A DNA stretch of 64,000 nucleotides from Emticicia sp051209875 (GTDB lineage: Bacteria > Bacteroidota > Bacteroidia > Cytophagales > Spirosomataceae), in NCBI RefSeq assembly GCF_051209875.1, contig NZ_JBNTQY010000001.1, positions 1,736,001 through 1,800,000 of the forward strand, written 5' to 3'. The translations under genes were made by a program, and so were the position numbers. The first letter of the stretch is position 1; each line of letters starts with the position of its first letter. Positions 18,191-26,613 of this stretch are shown piece after piece. The notes below the pieces were generated by a model, which worked only from the letters and a program-made list of their open reading frames with translations, made no database searches and was not told the origin of the DNA.

Positions 18191-18328
18191 ATGAAAGGAG
18201 TAAAAAAAGGAAATTTACCAAGCAAAATTTGTAAAACCTGTGGCAGGCCTTTTACTTGGCGAAAAAAATGGGAGAAAGTTTGGGAGGAGGTAAAATATTG
18301 TGGTGATGCTTGTCGAAACAAAAAATAG
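18191..18328 (+). CDS. DUF2256 small Cys-rich protein
   Basis: A 45-residue gene: MKGVKKGNLPSKICKTCGRP, then a Trp-rich FTWRKKWEKVWEEVKYC and a final CGDACRNKK. The two pairs C-x-x-C and C-x-x-x-C suggest one zinc site. This is the DUF2256 pattern, a very short family often found beside photolyase- or DNA-repair-related genes. Here the convergent neighbour 3 bases away is an alkyltransferase-like protein, consistent with that habit. Function unknown. The start is the only in-frame ATG. Confidence 0.85.
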   Translation: MKGVKKGNLPSKICKTCGRPFTWRKKWEKVWEEVKYCGDACRNKK

Positions 18329-18331
18329 TAG

Positions 18332-18664
18332 TCAAAGGAGTTCTTCAGATGGATTCCAATAATATTTCTTAAAATCCACCAATTGGTCTTTTTCGACTTT
18401 TAAACCTTCACTTTCGAGTAATTCTTGCATACGATTCCCTCCAAAATGATGTTTACCTGTCAATAAACCATTACGGTTAAGCACTCGGTGAGCAGGAACA
18501 TCTGGCATACTATGGCAAGCATTCATTGCCCATCCAACCATTCTTGCACCACCAGTACCGAGATATTTGGCAATCGCTCCATAGCTCGTCACTCTGCCAT
18601 AAGGAACAAGCTTTACGACCTCATAAATATCATCAAAACTATTTTCTTTAGATTTTTGCATCAT
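18332..18664 (-). CDS. Alkyltransferase-like (ATL) DNA-damage-binding protein, MGMT family without active Cys
   Basis: 110 residues, the size of a lone MGMT DNA-binding domain. VPYGRVTSYGAIAKYLGTGG and ARMVGWAMNACHS match the recognition-helix region with its Arg finger. Where O6-methylguanine methyltransferases have PCHRV, this protein has PAHRV, so it lacks the acceptor Cys and cannot transfer alkyl groups. ATL proteins bind O6-alkylguanine and hand the lesion to nucleotide excision repair; that role is inferred here. The substitute is Ala rather than the Trp of E. coli Atl. It overlaps no gene and converges on DUF2256. Confidence 0.9.
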   Translation of the reverse strand: MMQKSKENSFDDIYEVVKLVPYGRVTSYGAIAKYLGTGGARMVGWAMNACHSMPDVPAHRVLNRNGLLTGKHHFGGNRMQELLESEGLKVEKDQLVDFKKYYWNPSEELL

Positions 18665-18719
18665 TTAAAGATAGTCGAAGGGAGTGAGATTAAATAAATA
18701 TATAATACCGATTTCAGTA

Positions 18720-19280
18720 CTATTTTTTTATTTCTTTCTCTAACTCAGCGTACCATTGCTCTCCATAAGCTCGAATGAGTGGTTCTTTTAAAAATTGATA
18801 AACAGGTACGCCTAATTTCTCGCCTAAAGAACAAGCATCACTGCAAATCGACCAACGGTCGTAATTAATAGCGTGATAATTATCATATTTGGTAATTCTG
18901 ATAGGGTAGAGGTGGCACGAAATTGGTTTTTTCCAAGTTATTTTACCATCAAGGTAAGCTTGTTCGATACCACATTTTAGAATCTTATTTTCATCATAAA
19001 TTGCATAAGCACATTCACGGTCGCCGATGGTTGGCGTCGAATAATCTCCCTCCCAATCTTTGATATAAGTGCCTTGTTTTTCAATTGCTTTTATACCTTC
19101 TGCTGATAGATAAGGTTTTACATGTTCATAAATTTCTGCTAAAATAGGCAACTCAGCTTCTTCTAATGGAGCTCCTAAGTCACCTTCCACACAACATGCA
19201 CCCTTACACTTATTAAGGTCACAAACAAACAGTTTGTCTGCAACATCATCACTAATACAGGTATTTTCTATTAAAATCAT
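18720..19280 (-). CDS. DUF3109 family cysteine-rich protein
   Basis: 186 residues. Cysteines recur as CDLNKCKGACC near residue 25, CAYAIYDENKILKCGI, PISCHLYPIRI and SICSDAC, a pattern that suggests an iron-sulphur or zinc centre similar to the YkgJ/CxxCxxCC group. I assign it to DUF3109, common in Bacteroidota, with no known function. A palindromic repeat pair lies upstream of its start and separates it from the LysM protein. Confidence 0.8.
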   Translation of the reverse strand: MILIENTCISDDVADKLFVCDLNKCKGACCVEGDLGAPLEEAELPILAEIYEHVKPYLSAEGIKAIEKQGTYIKDWEGDYSTPTIGDRECAYAIYDENKILKCGIEQAYLDGKITWKKPISCHLYPIRITKYDNYHAINYDRWSICSDACSLGEKLGVPVYQFLKEPLIRAYGEQWYAELEKEIKK

Positions 19281-19294
19281 TCTATTAATCGTAC

Positions 19295-19353
19295 GACGGG
19301 TTTCCTAACTCGCCCTTGTAATGAATATAAAAAGACGGGTTAGGAAACCCGTC
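19295..19353. repeat. Pair of REP-like palindromes
   Basis: GACGGGTTTCCTAAC at 19295-19309 and its exact complement at 19339-19353 form a 15-base inverted repeat. The right copy is also a small hairpin by itself (GACGGGTT, 4-base loop, AACCCGTC at 19334-19353); the left copy is a degenerate version. The element fills the spacer between two minus-strand genes, where it could end the transglycosylase transcript. Confidence 0.8.
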
Positions 19354-19364
19354 ATATTAAATAA

Positions 19365-21341
19365 TTATTTTTTTATCACTAATTTCTGTCCAATCTTAAC
19401 GTTTTGATCAGACATACCGTTCCAATCTTGGATTTGTTTCATCGACACACCATAGCGTTTTGAAATACTATAAAGTGTTTCTGTTTTTTGAACCACATGA
19501 AACGAAGAAGCACTTGGACTTAGCGTAGGTTTAGTGGCTTCTACTTTATTTGGTACGGCCGCTTTAGCAGTACTTTTTACTATCAAAACCTGACCAATTT
19601 TTACTTTTTCATCCGTTGGAATATTATTCCAAGCAGCCAAATCTTTCACCGAAACATTATATTGTCGAGCAATACTGTAAAGTGTTTGTCCTACATCTAC
19701 TATGTGTTCATTTGCATTTGAAACAGGTGCTGGCTTAGTTGGTGTAGTTTTTACAATAACTGTTGGAGTATCAGGGTCTGAAACTTTTGCAGGTGTTTTT
19801 TTGACCTCTACAGGTTCGTCTGTAATAACAATGATGTCATCTTCATCACGGCGTGGTTTATCAGCTTTTTTATTGCTTTCCTCTGCCAAAACCGTCTCTG
19901 TAGGTTTATTTGTTTTAGAACTACTATTAGGAGTCTTGACTTTTTCTGCCTCTGTTTTTTTATTATCGTTTGCTAAAACCTTTTCTTCATTTCCATCATA
20001 GTTTTCTTTAATCGGCACTTTTTCGACTTCTTCATTGTCTTTGCCATTCAAAACTTCTATAGGTTGATTTTTGGGACTTTTTTTCTGTAAATAAACCAAA
20101 CGACCTTTTTGAATTCGTTGAGAAGTCTTCATTCGGTTTAGTCGAAGCAAATTTTTCAAGCGAATACCATAGATTTGTGAGATTTCCCATATGGTTTGTC
20201 CTGTAAGTACCACATGCTGTGGTACAGCACCTTTACGTGATTTTTTTTGCAAATAATATACTTTTCCTTCTTCAACAAGGTCTTTTTCGTTCATGTCATT
20301 GTAACGGAGAAAATCAGGAATTTTCATTTTCCCGTTTCTCGCCAATGACGCTACATCATCTCCAGGCTTTGCTAAAATACCTTTTTTCCCATTTATTTCG
20401 TAGAAAATAGGCTCTTCTTCACTTGCAGCAACATTAGTAACACGCTTAAGTATTGGAAAACTCGCATTGTTTTTAGTGACTCGCAAATCATGATTAAGTT
20501 TCCCTTGAATATCTTCCAAATTTTCAGCAGGAACCAAAATAGCAACCGAGTAGTCTTTATCAGTAGGAATGACATCTGCTTGTAACCAAGAATTATATTT
20601 TCTCAATTCATTGACATCCATAGTGGTTGCAGAAGCTATTTCTTCGAGCGTTTTTCCTTTTGATTTTTTGTATTCAACAAATGAAAATGGCGACTCTTTG
20701 AGGCGATTGATACGGTATTCAAAAGCAACTCGATTGGCTAAGGCTTTGATTAAATAGCGATCTGTTTTTGCATCGAATGTAATTTCTGTGGCATTTGACC
20801 ATTCTGCCGGCACAATTTTACTGACGCCAGTTGCTCCAAGTGAGTAAGAAAATAACGTTGAAACCCAGTTTTTATAAATCAAATTATTCCGTTTCAAATA
20901 AATTGCCGCCGCTCTGGTAGAAGCAAAAATATTTTTTCTTTCGTCAACATCTTTATCTACTCGTAAGCCAACTTCTTGGGCAGTTGTAGGCTTCATCTGC
21001 CAATATCCTACCGCATTAGATGAGGAAACTGCATCAGGCAGCAGCGAACTCTCTGATACAGCTACATATTTAAAATCTTCAGGTACTTGTTCTTCTTCTA
21101 AAATAGTTTCAATGATGGGAAAATACCATTGGATACGTTGTAACTTATCAAGAAGGTATTTGTTTTCGGGAGTGAGAAGCGTGTTAACTTCTTTTTGAAC
21201 TAATTTCTGAGCATCAGCATCGAGTTTGATACTAATTCCAGCAAATTCTAATTTTTTAGATACTTCTGGAAGTAATGCTTTCTGAGCAAAAACCCCTTGA
21301 ATACTCACAAGCAAAAGTAGAAAAATAATTTTCTGTTTCAT
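19365..21341 (-). CDS. LysM-containing lytic transglycosylase (MltD-like)
   Basis: 658 residues. A signal peptide (MKQKIIFLLLLVSIQGVFAQ) fixes the start at 21341; an upstream in-frame ATG at 21395 would spoil it. The SLT domain near residues 80-200 has the catalytic Glu in AVSESSLLPDA, then SSNAVGYWQMKPTTAQEVGL. A lysine- and glutamate-rich low-complexity stretch links to three LysM-type repeats; the last two (GQTLYSIARQYNVSVKDLAA and TETLYSISKRYGVSMKQIQD) are clear. It should cleave peptidoglycan in the periplasm with LysM modules binding glycan strands. The domain order matches MltD, though it is longer than the E. coli enzyme. Confidence 0.9.
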   Translation of the reverse strand: MKQKIIFLLLLVSIQGVFAQKALLPEVSKKLEFAGISIKLDADAQKLVQKEVNTLLTPENKYLLDKLQRIQWYFPIIETILEEEQVPEDFKYVAVSESSLLPDAVSSSNAVGYWQMKPTTAQEVGLRVDKDVDERKNIFASTRAAAIYLKRNNLIYKNWVSTLFSYSLGATGVSKIVPAEWSNATEITFDAKTDRYLIKALANRVAFEYRINRLKESPFSFVEYKKSKGKTLEEIASATTMDVNELRKYNSWLQADVIPTDKDYSVAILVPAENLEDIQGKLNHDLRVTKNNASFPILKRVTNVAASEEEPIFYEINGKKGILAKPGDDVASLARNGKMKIPDFLRYNDMNEKDLVEEGKVYYLQKKSRKGAVPQHVVLTGQTIWEISQIYGIRLKNLLRLNRMKTSQRIQKGRLVYLQKKSPKNQPIEVLNGKDNEEVEKVPIKENYDGNEEKVLANDNKKTEAEKVKTPNSSSKTNKPTETVLAEESNKKADKPRRDEDDIIVITDEPVEVKKTPAKVSDPDTPTVIVKTTPTKPAPVSNANEHIVDVGQTLYSIARQYNVSVKDLAAWNNIPTDEKVKIGQVLIVKSTAKAAVPNKVEATKPTLSPSASSFHVVQKTETLYSISKRYGVSMKQIQDWNGMSDQNVKIGQKLVIKK

Positions 21342-21446
21342 TTTATTAGGAAATTGGGTTCGAATATATTTTTTAAGCACGAAAATTGATTGCAAATGCT
21401 AAATGATTAATAATCACAAATAGCTGACATTGACAACTGCTTACAG

Positions 21447-22085
21447 TTAAATTTTTCTCACCACCATTAAACCATCACGAATCGGAAGTAAGATATTCTC
21501 TACACGATTATCTTCATGTAATTTTTTGTTGAAAGCCCTTATTGTCACTGTATCTTTATCTTTTTTAGTAGCATCAGCTACTTTTCCACTCCACAAAACA
21601 TTGTCAGAAATAATGTAGCCTCCTTTGCGAACTTTATCAAAGACTAAATCATAGTAATTGGCATAATTGAGCTTATCGGCATCAATAAAAACCAAGTCGA
21701 ATGTTTCGGTTAAAGTAGGAATTATCTCGATGGCATTACCAATCCTAAAATCAATTTTTAATTTTAAGGAAGATTCATTAAAGAAACCACGAACAAAATC
21801 TTCTAATTCTTCATTCACATCAAGCGTGATGATTTTACCACCTTCTGTCAAACCTTCTGCTAAGCAAAGTGCAGAATAGCCTGTATAAGTACCAATTTCA
21901 AGAATATTTTTTGGTTGTATCATTTGCGATAGCATTGCCAAAAAGCGTCCTTGTAGATGCCCCGATAGCATACGAGCCTGCAAAACTTTTGCGTGTGTCT
22001 CACGGTTAAGCTTACCCAATAGTTCACTTTCAGGAGAGGTGTGTGTAATACAATAATCGTCAATTTCAGGGGCAATAAATTCCAT
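21447..22085 (-). CDS. Class I SAM-dependent O-methyltransferase
   Basis: 212 residues. NILEIGTYTGYSALCLAEGL near residue 58 is SAM motif I, and DLVFIDADKLNYANYYDLV near residue 130 is the metal- and SAM-binding post-I region of the catechol/caffeoyl-CoA-type family. ISDNVLWSGKV and DGLMVVRK complete the fold. Acceptor unknown. An upstream ATG at 22142 would add an unconserved 19 residues, so the ATG at 22085 (MEFIAPEID) is preferred. Confidence 0.88.
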   Translation of the reverse strand: MEFIAPEIDDYCITHTSPESELLGKLNRETHAKVLQARMLSGHLQGRFLAMLSQMIQPKNILEIGTYTGYSALCLAEGLTEGGKIITLDVNEELEDFVRGFFNESSLKLKIDFRIGNAIEIIPTLTETFDLVFIDADKLNYANYYDLVFDKVRKGGYIISDNVLWSGKVADATKKDKDTVTIRAFNKKLHEDNRVENILLPIRDGLMVVRKI

Positions 22086-22320
22086 GTATGAATGTTGAAT
22101 ATTTATATACGATGGATATTTGTGAAATATATTGATAATCAACTGATTAGATGTTTATTCCCAAATTTAGCACTTGACTATCGTCTATTGCCCATCGACT
22201 TTATTATACAAAATTATAACATTTTTTAAAAATCCTAACAAACTAAGTTATTTTTTTTGAAATAATCAAATTTATGATAAAGGTAATTATTTCAGAAATA
22301 TTTGAAAATATGAAATAAAA

Positions 22321-22366
22321 AATAAATTCAAAATAAATAAAATATTTTATTTATTTTGAATTTATT
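22321..22366. terminator. Perfect 46-base palindrome just after aroC
   Basis: Positions 22321-22343 and 22344-22366 are exact reverse complements (two 23-base arms, no loop bases). It is composed almost only of A and T and begins 7 bases after the aroC stop on the minus strand. It would make a long hairpin in RNA, probably the transcription end, or a cruciform in DNA. Confidence 0.8.
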
Positions 22367-22372
22367 GTAATG

Positions 22373-23455
22373 TCAAGAAATTTTATTAGATTTTACTCTT
22401 AAACTAAAATCAGCCAAGACCAATGCTGCCATCGCTTCAACAATGGGTACAGCACGAGGAAGTACGCACGGGTCATGACGGCCTTTGCCCGAAACGATTA
22501 CTTTTTCACCCAAAGCATTGACACTTTCTTGGTCTTGCATAATGGTTGCTACTGGCTTAAAGGCCACTCTGAAATAAATATCTTCGCCATTAGAAATACC
22601 ACCTTGGATTCCGCCTGAATGATTGGTTTTTGTATGTACCTTGCCATCATCGCCTACAAAAAACTCATCGTTATGTTCCGAGCCATAAAGTTCGATTCCT
22701 GCAAAACCACTACCGTATTCAAAACCTTTTACCGCATTGATACCTAACATCGCTTTGCCTAATTCAGCATGTAGCTTATCGAAAACGGGTTCACCCCAAC
22801 CGACAGGCACACCTTTAATCACACACGTAATAACACCCCCGATTGAATCACCTTTTTTACGAATTTCGTCGATATAGTCAAACATTTTTTGTGCCATTGC
22901 TTCATCTGGGCAACGCACCGCATTGTTTTCTGTTTTCGACAAGTCTAATTCCCAATATTCTTTGTCTAATTTCAATTTTCCTACTTGCGAAACATAAGCT
23001 TGGATGCTAATAGCACGAGAATTAAGTAGTATTTTGGCCAACGCCCCAGCAGCAACACGAGCAGCCGTTTCACGAGCAGAACTACGTCCTCCACCTCGAT
23101 AATCACGCACGCCGTATTTTTCGGTATAAGTATAATCGGCGTGTGAAGGGCGAAATTGATTAGCTATATGTCCATAGTCTTTAGAACGTTGGTCTTCATT
23201 TGGAATTACCATCGCAATGGGAGTACCTGTGGTTTTTCCTTCAAAAATACCTGAAAGAACTTGGAATTCATCTGCTTCTTTGCGTTGCGTAGTGATTCTT
23301 GATTGCCCTGGTTTGCGGCGGTCAAGTTCGTTTTGGATGAAAGTTTCATCGAAATCAAGTCCAGCAGGACATCCATCAACAACTACACCAATGGCTTTTC
23401 CATGTGATTCACCAAAGGTTGAAATCTTAAATATTTTTCCGTAAGTGCTACTCAT
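22373..23455 (-). CDS. aroC: Chorismate synthase
   Basis: About 360 residues, normal for the enzyme, which converts 5-enolpyruvylshikimate-3-phosphate to chorismate with reduced FMN, the last step of the shikimate pathway. Signatures: STFGESHGKAIG at the N-terminus, RRKPGQSRITTQRKE, RDYRGGGRSSARETAARVA near residue 125, and RHDPCVLPRAVPIVEAMAA near the end. The ATG at 23455 is preferred over an in-frame TTG at 23458. Its start and upstream region coincide with a five-unit tandem heptamer, and a long palindrome follows its stop. Confidence 0.96.
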   Translation of the reverse strand: MSSTYGKIFKISTFGESHGKAIGVVVDGCPAGLDFDETFIQNELDRRKPGQSRITTQRKEADEFQVLSGIFEGKTTGTPIAMVIPNEDQRSKDYGHIANQFRPSHADYTYTEKYGVRDYRGGGRSSARETAARVAAGALAKILLNSRAISIQAYVSQVGKLKLDKEYWELDLSKTENNAVRCPDEAMAQKMFDYIDEIRKKGDSIGGVITCVIKGVPVGWGEPVFDKLHAELGKAMLGINAVKGFEYGSGFAGIELYGSEHNDEFFVGDDGKVHTKTNHSGGIQGGISNGEDIYFRVAFKPVATIMQDQESVNALGEKVIVSGKGRHDPCVLPRAVPIVEAMAALVLADFSLRVKSNKIS

Positions 23456-23490
23456 CAATTATCAATTATCAATTATCAATTATCAATTAT
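23454..23490. repeat. Tandem heptanucleotide repeat over the aroC start
   Basis: The heptamer ATCAATT (plus strand) occurs five times in a row at 23454-23488. On the aroC strand this is (AATTGAT)5 and runs directly into the ATG, so the translation start region of aroC consists of repeat. The copy number may vary by slippage. Confidence 0.85.
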
Positions 23491-23507
23491 TTTCGGTTTG
23501 AGCTTTA

Positions 23508-24905
23508 TTAAGATTCGCTCTTGTTTCTTTTTCCCCAATTAAATAAATATAAACCTCCCATTAGCATACAGATTATTATGAGATTTGAAATGTTTTTTAT
23601 TACTTCTTGGTAATTTGTTTCTATGATTGAAGTATCTAATTTATCAATTCCAGCGAAAATATCTTCAGATGTATCAGCACTTTTATCAGCAATGGTTTTG
23701 CCTAAAACTTTGATAGATATGCCAGATTTTAAAGTATCATATTGCCCTTTTCTAGTATTAAAAAATACCCAATAAAAATATTTTTCCAATTGATATCGCC
23801 CTGAATCTTTAGGAATGATTCTATATCTAAACTCTTTTTCTTTACTGGGCTGACCATTGGAATGGTTGTCTCGAATATTTGGTGGATAAAAATCAAAAAA
23901 ACTATCATCAGTTGGCGGTGCAATATTGATAGTTGAAAAATTGCCATCTCCCACTATTTTAAAAATATAATTGAAACTTTTGCCAGTATTGATTTTTCGA
24001 GTTTCGAGTTGCTCAACTAAACTAAAATTTCCTGCTGTTACTTTATCTTTTAATGGATGTTCGGGTAAATCTAAAACCTTTACAGTAAATGGTTTATCTG
24101 TAAAAATGACGGGTTCTTTTTGTGAAGTTTTTTTATTGACTTGCGTCATTTCAAAATTAACAGCTGGAATATTGATAGGTTTATTATTCAAAGGAAAATA
24201 CAATGCTTCAAAAAACTTATAAACCAAGTATTTTTTTCCATTAATACTTGTTGAAACGCCATTGAGGTTGGTGATATTGACTCTTTCTTCTAGACAATCA
24301 GGTGATTTGATTTTCTTAGAAATCGCTTCAACTTGGGTATTTAAATTATCAGAAAAGGCTATTTCAGATGTACGATTTTCAGCCAAATATAAAGCCAAAA
24401 ATACCCTGAATCCTTCACCCACATAAACCTGTCTTTTATCAACATTCATTGCCAAAAAAGCATCATTTTTAGCATTTTCAGGTGAAATAGTTTCAATGAT
24501 TGAATTATCTTCTTCTTCTTTTGGAGCCGTTACTGTAATACTTGTCGCTTCAGATGAATATAATTTACCATTTACACTTAATTCAAAAGGTATGATTTTG
24601 AAGGCTCCTTCTTTTGTTGGTGTATATGTTTGAGAAATAATATGCGTCAAAACTTTCTGTCCACCCAATGTATTTTTGAGGTGGGCAATTTGCTTTGCTC
24701 CCTTCGTAAAACCCTGAATTGATGGAAATGGACTAACTACCCATTTATCACTATTTTTTATGCTAACACTAATCGTCAAGTTTTCTTCCAGTAAAATATT
24801 CTTTTTACTAAATTCAATTTTTACCTCTTCATCTTGCCCATAAGCAAAAATACTGACCAAAAAGGTCAAAAAAGTAAAGAAAATATGTAAATTCGCCCTG
24901 TTCAT
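23508..24905 (-). CDS. batD: BatD-like membrane-anchored protein
   Basis: 465 residues with a signal peptide (LHIFFTFLTFLVSIFAYGQ), a long beta-rich periplasmic part (including VGEGFRVFLALYLAENRTSE and YRIIPKDSGRYQLEKYFYW) and a C-terminal membrane helix (ISNLIIICMLMGGLYLFNWG). The layout is that of BatD, which usually acts with BatA/BatB von Willebrand proteins in the Bat operon linked to oxidative stress tolerance. The other bat genes are not next to it here. It is divergent from the YCF48-like gene with only 34 bases between start codons. Confidence 0.82.
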   Translation of the reverse strand: MNRANLHIFFTFLTFLVSIFAYGQDEEVKIEFSKKNILLEENLTISVSIKNSDKWVVSPFPSIQGFTKGAKQIAHLKNTLGGQKVLTHIISQTYTPTKEGAFKIIPFELSVNGKLYSSEATSITVTAPKEEEDNSIIETISPENAKNDAFLAMNVDKRQVYVGEGFRVFLALYLAENRTSEIAFSDNLNTQVEAISKKIKSPDCLEERVNITNLNGVSTSINGKKYLVYKFFEALYFPLNNKPINIPAVNFEMTQVNKKTSQKEPVIFTDKPFTVKVLDLPEHPLKDKVTAGNFSLVEQLETRKINTGKSFNYIFKIVGDGNFSTINIAPPTDDSFFDFYPPNIRDNHSNGQPSKEKEFRYRIIPKDSGRYQLEKYFYWVFFNTRKGQYDTLKSGISIKVLGKTIADKSADTSEDIFAGIDKLDTSIIETNYQEVIKNISNLIIICMLMGGLYLFNWGKRNKSES

Positions 24906-24939
24906 TCCACAAAATTAACCACTATTCTCTTTGATTACT

Positions 24940-25962
24940 ATGATTGCTCAGATTTTTAAGAAAAAAGCTACTTTACTATTGATTTTTCTAAGTATAAATT
25001 TTGTTCAGGCCCAATGGACAAAGCAAAGTGCTGGAACAGATGCGTCCTTTCGTTCGATTCATGCTTTAAGCAAAAAAGTGGTTTGGGCAGGAGGAAGTAA
25101 AGGAACTGTTTTACGCACAATTAATGGAGGAGAAAAATGGCAGGTGATTCATGTAAAAGATGCTGAAGGCTTAGATTTTCGTGATATTTATGGTGTAAGC
25201 GATAAGATTGCATATGCAATGAGTGCTGGCGATGCCGATAAAGGAGCCGCAAAAATATTTAAAACAATTGATGGTGGCGAAACTTGGAAGATAGTTTTGC
25301 ATTTAACAGAAAAGGGAATATTTTTCGATTCAATGGATTTTTGGAACGAAAAAGAAGGAATTTTGATTGGCGACCCAATTGATGATAAACCATTTATTCT
25401 CAGGACGTTAGATGGCGGACTTACATGGAATAGAATCGATAAAGCTAGGTTACCAGCAGTGTTGGTAGGTGAAGCATCTTTTGCCTCAAGTGGTACTTGT
25501 ATTGCTACGAAGCCTAATGGCAAAGCTTGGCTAAATACGCAAAGTAGGGTTTTCTTTACACCTGATAAAGGAGAAACTTGGCAAGTGTATCAGACGCCTT
25601 TCAAACAAGGACAAACTTCTGGAATTTTCGGCTTACATTTTTGGAATGAAAAGCAAGGGATTGCAGTAGGGGGGGACTATAAAAACGATAAGGAGAAAGC
25701 TGATAATGTAGCTATTACTGAGGATGCAGGCAAAACTTGGAAGTTTTTAGCTGCCGCTCAACCTGATGGTTTGAAAGAATCAGGATGGATGCTTCCTAAT
25801 AAAAATCTATTGGTGGTTGGAACTTCAGGAACAGGTGTGATGGATAAAAGTGGTGTATGGAAAGCCATTGATAATGAATCTTTCCATGCTATTTCATGCT
25901 TCAAAGATGCTTGTTGGGCAATTGGTGCTAAAGGGAATTTGGCAAAATGGCGAGAGTTCTGA
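24940..25962 (+). CDS. YCF48/BNR-repeat exported protein
   Basis: 340 residues. A signal peptide (KKKATLLLIFLSINFVQAQ) precedes Asp-box/BNR repeats: VLRTINGGEKWQVIH, IFKTIDGGETWKIVL, ILRTLDGGLTWNRI and VAITEDAGKTWKFLA. Together they predict a beta propeller like plant YCF48/HCF136 or bacterial sialidase-type propellers, without catalytic sialidase residues. Its location should be the periplasm or surface; function unknown. The ATG at 24940 is preferred over a TTG at 24931. Confidence 0.84.
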   Translation: MIAQIFKKKATLLLIFLSINFVQAQWTKQSAGTDASFRSIHALSKKVVWAGGSKGTVLRTINGGEKWQVIHVKDAEGLDFRDIYGVSDKIAYAMSAGDADKGAAKIFKTIDGGETWKIVLHLTEKGIFFDSMDFWNEKEGILIGDPIDDKPFILRTLDGGLTWNRIDKARLPAVLVGEASFASSGTCIATKPNGKAWLNTQSRVFFTPDKGETWQVYQTPFKQGQTSGIFGLHFWNEKQGIAVGGDYKNDKEKADNVAITEDAGKTWKFLAAAQPDGLKESGWMLPNKNLLVVGTSGTGVMDKSGVWKAIDNESFHAISCFKDACWAIGAKGNLAKWREF

Positions 25963-25965
25963 ATT

Positions 25966-26056
25966 CTGAGTTTAGAGTTCTGTGTGCAAAGTTTTTTTTA
26001 CTGAGTAATAGTAACCGCACGGGCGGCCCCGTCAGAATTGAGAACTCTAAACTCAG
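25966..26056. repeat. Long-armed inverted repeat with a GC-rich core
   Basis: CTGAGTTTAGAGTTCT at 25966-25981 and its exact complement at 26041-26056 flank 59 bases. The interior holds ACGGG-CGGC-CCCGT at 26018-26031, a GC-rich small hairpin in otherwise AT-rich DNA. It lies between convergent genes and may end both transcripts. Confidence 0.75.
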
Positions 26057-26060
26057 CACT

Positions 26061-26411
26061 TTATTTATTTCTTTCGTCAATTTTTAATTGTATAAAATAC
26101 GAAATTAATAGGCCTGCTCCGCCAAAAAACATAATTAAGGCTGGATAAAGGGCTTCGTGGTCTGATTTTACACTTGCAATCATATTTGCAACAAAAATGC
26201 CCAAACCTACACCTACAAACAAGCAACCCCAACGCAATGCCGAAGCTGGGTTAACTTTTGAACTTTGTTTTTGAGGTAATGCCAGACCTTTTTCAATCAT
26301 TGCCATACGTTCGTCATTATCGAATTTTCTTAAAATAATCATTAAACTAACAAAGCCTAAAATAGCTGTAATTGGAATAGACATAGCTACGATTGCTGCA
26401 CGAGGATCCAT
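26061..26411 (-). CDS. DUF6249-type small membrane protein
   Basis: 116 residues. Three hydrophobic segments are visible: IVAMSIPITAILGFVSLMII, LRWGCLFVGVGLGIFVANMI and LYPALIMFFGGAGLLISYFI. A short charged stretch (RKFDNDERMAMIEKGLALP) lies between the first two. The arrangement and the phrase ERMAMIEKG match DUF6249, a Bacteroidota inner-membrane family found beside ECF sigma genes. It is divergent from an ECF sigma gene and is preceded by the same bipartite promoter as that gene, so it is likely in its regulon. Function unknown. Confidence 0.8.
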   Translation of the reverse strand: MDPRAAIVAMSIPITAILGFVSLMIILRKFDNDERMAMIEKGLALPQKQSSKVNPASALRWGCLFVGVGLGIFVANMIASVKSDHEALYPALIMFFGGAGLLISYFIQLKIDERNK

Positions 26412-26453
26412 AATTTTGTTTTTTTTAAATGGTGAAATAATGTTTTGCCCATA

Positions 26454-26481
26454 GGATGCAAAATTATTTTTTGAGGTTACA
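26454..26481 (-). promoter_or_regulatory. Predicted ECF-type promoter of the DUF6249 gene
   Basis: On the minus strand TGTAACCT (26481-26474) is followed by 15 bases and CATCC (26458-26454). The identical elements and spacing occur on the plus strand at 26614-26641 ahead of the sigma gene. The start codon is 43 bases downstream. Confidence 0.72.
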
Positions 26482-26613
26482 GGTATAAATAATGATAAAT
26501 GATGAATTATTGATTATAAATACTTAATTTGTTGATTATCAACTAATTATAAAAAAAATAAATATTCAATAATTTGATGCTAAAAGCTTTTTTTGAAAAA
26601 AGAATAATTTAAG

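Noticed and set aside
18332..18664. Active O6-methylguanine-DNA methyltransferase
   Set aside because: The acceptor Cys of PCHR is Ala here (PAHR), and the protein is only the small domain.
21350..21362. GGTTCGAAT, tRNA T-loop-like string upstream of the transglycosylase
   Set aside because: No acceptor stem, anticodon arm or CCA can be built around it.
23454..23490. CRISPR-like tandem repeat
   Set aside because: The unit is 7 bases with no spacers and no cas genes nearby; it is a simple tandem repeat.
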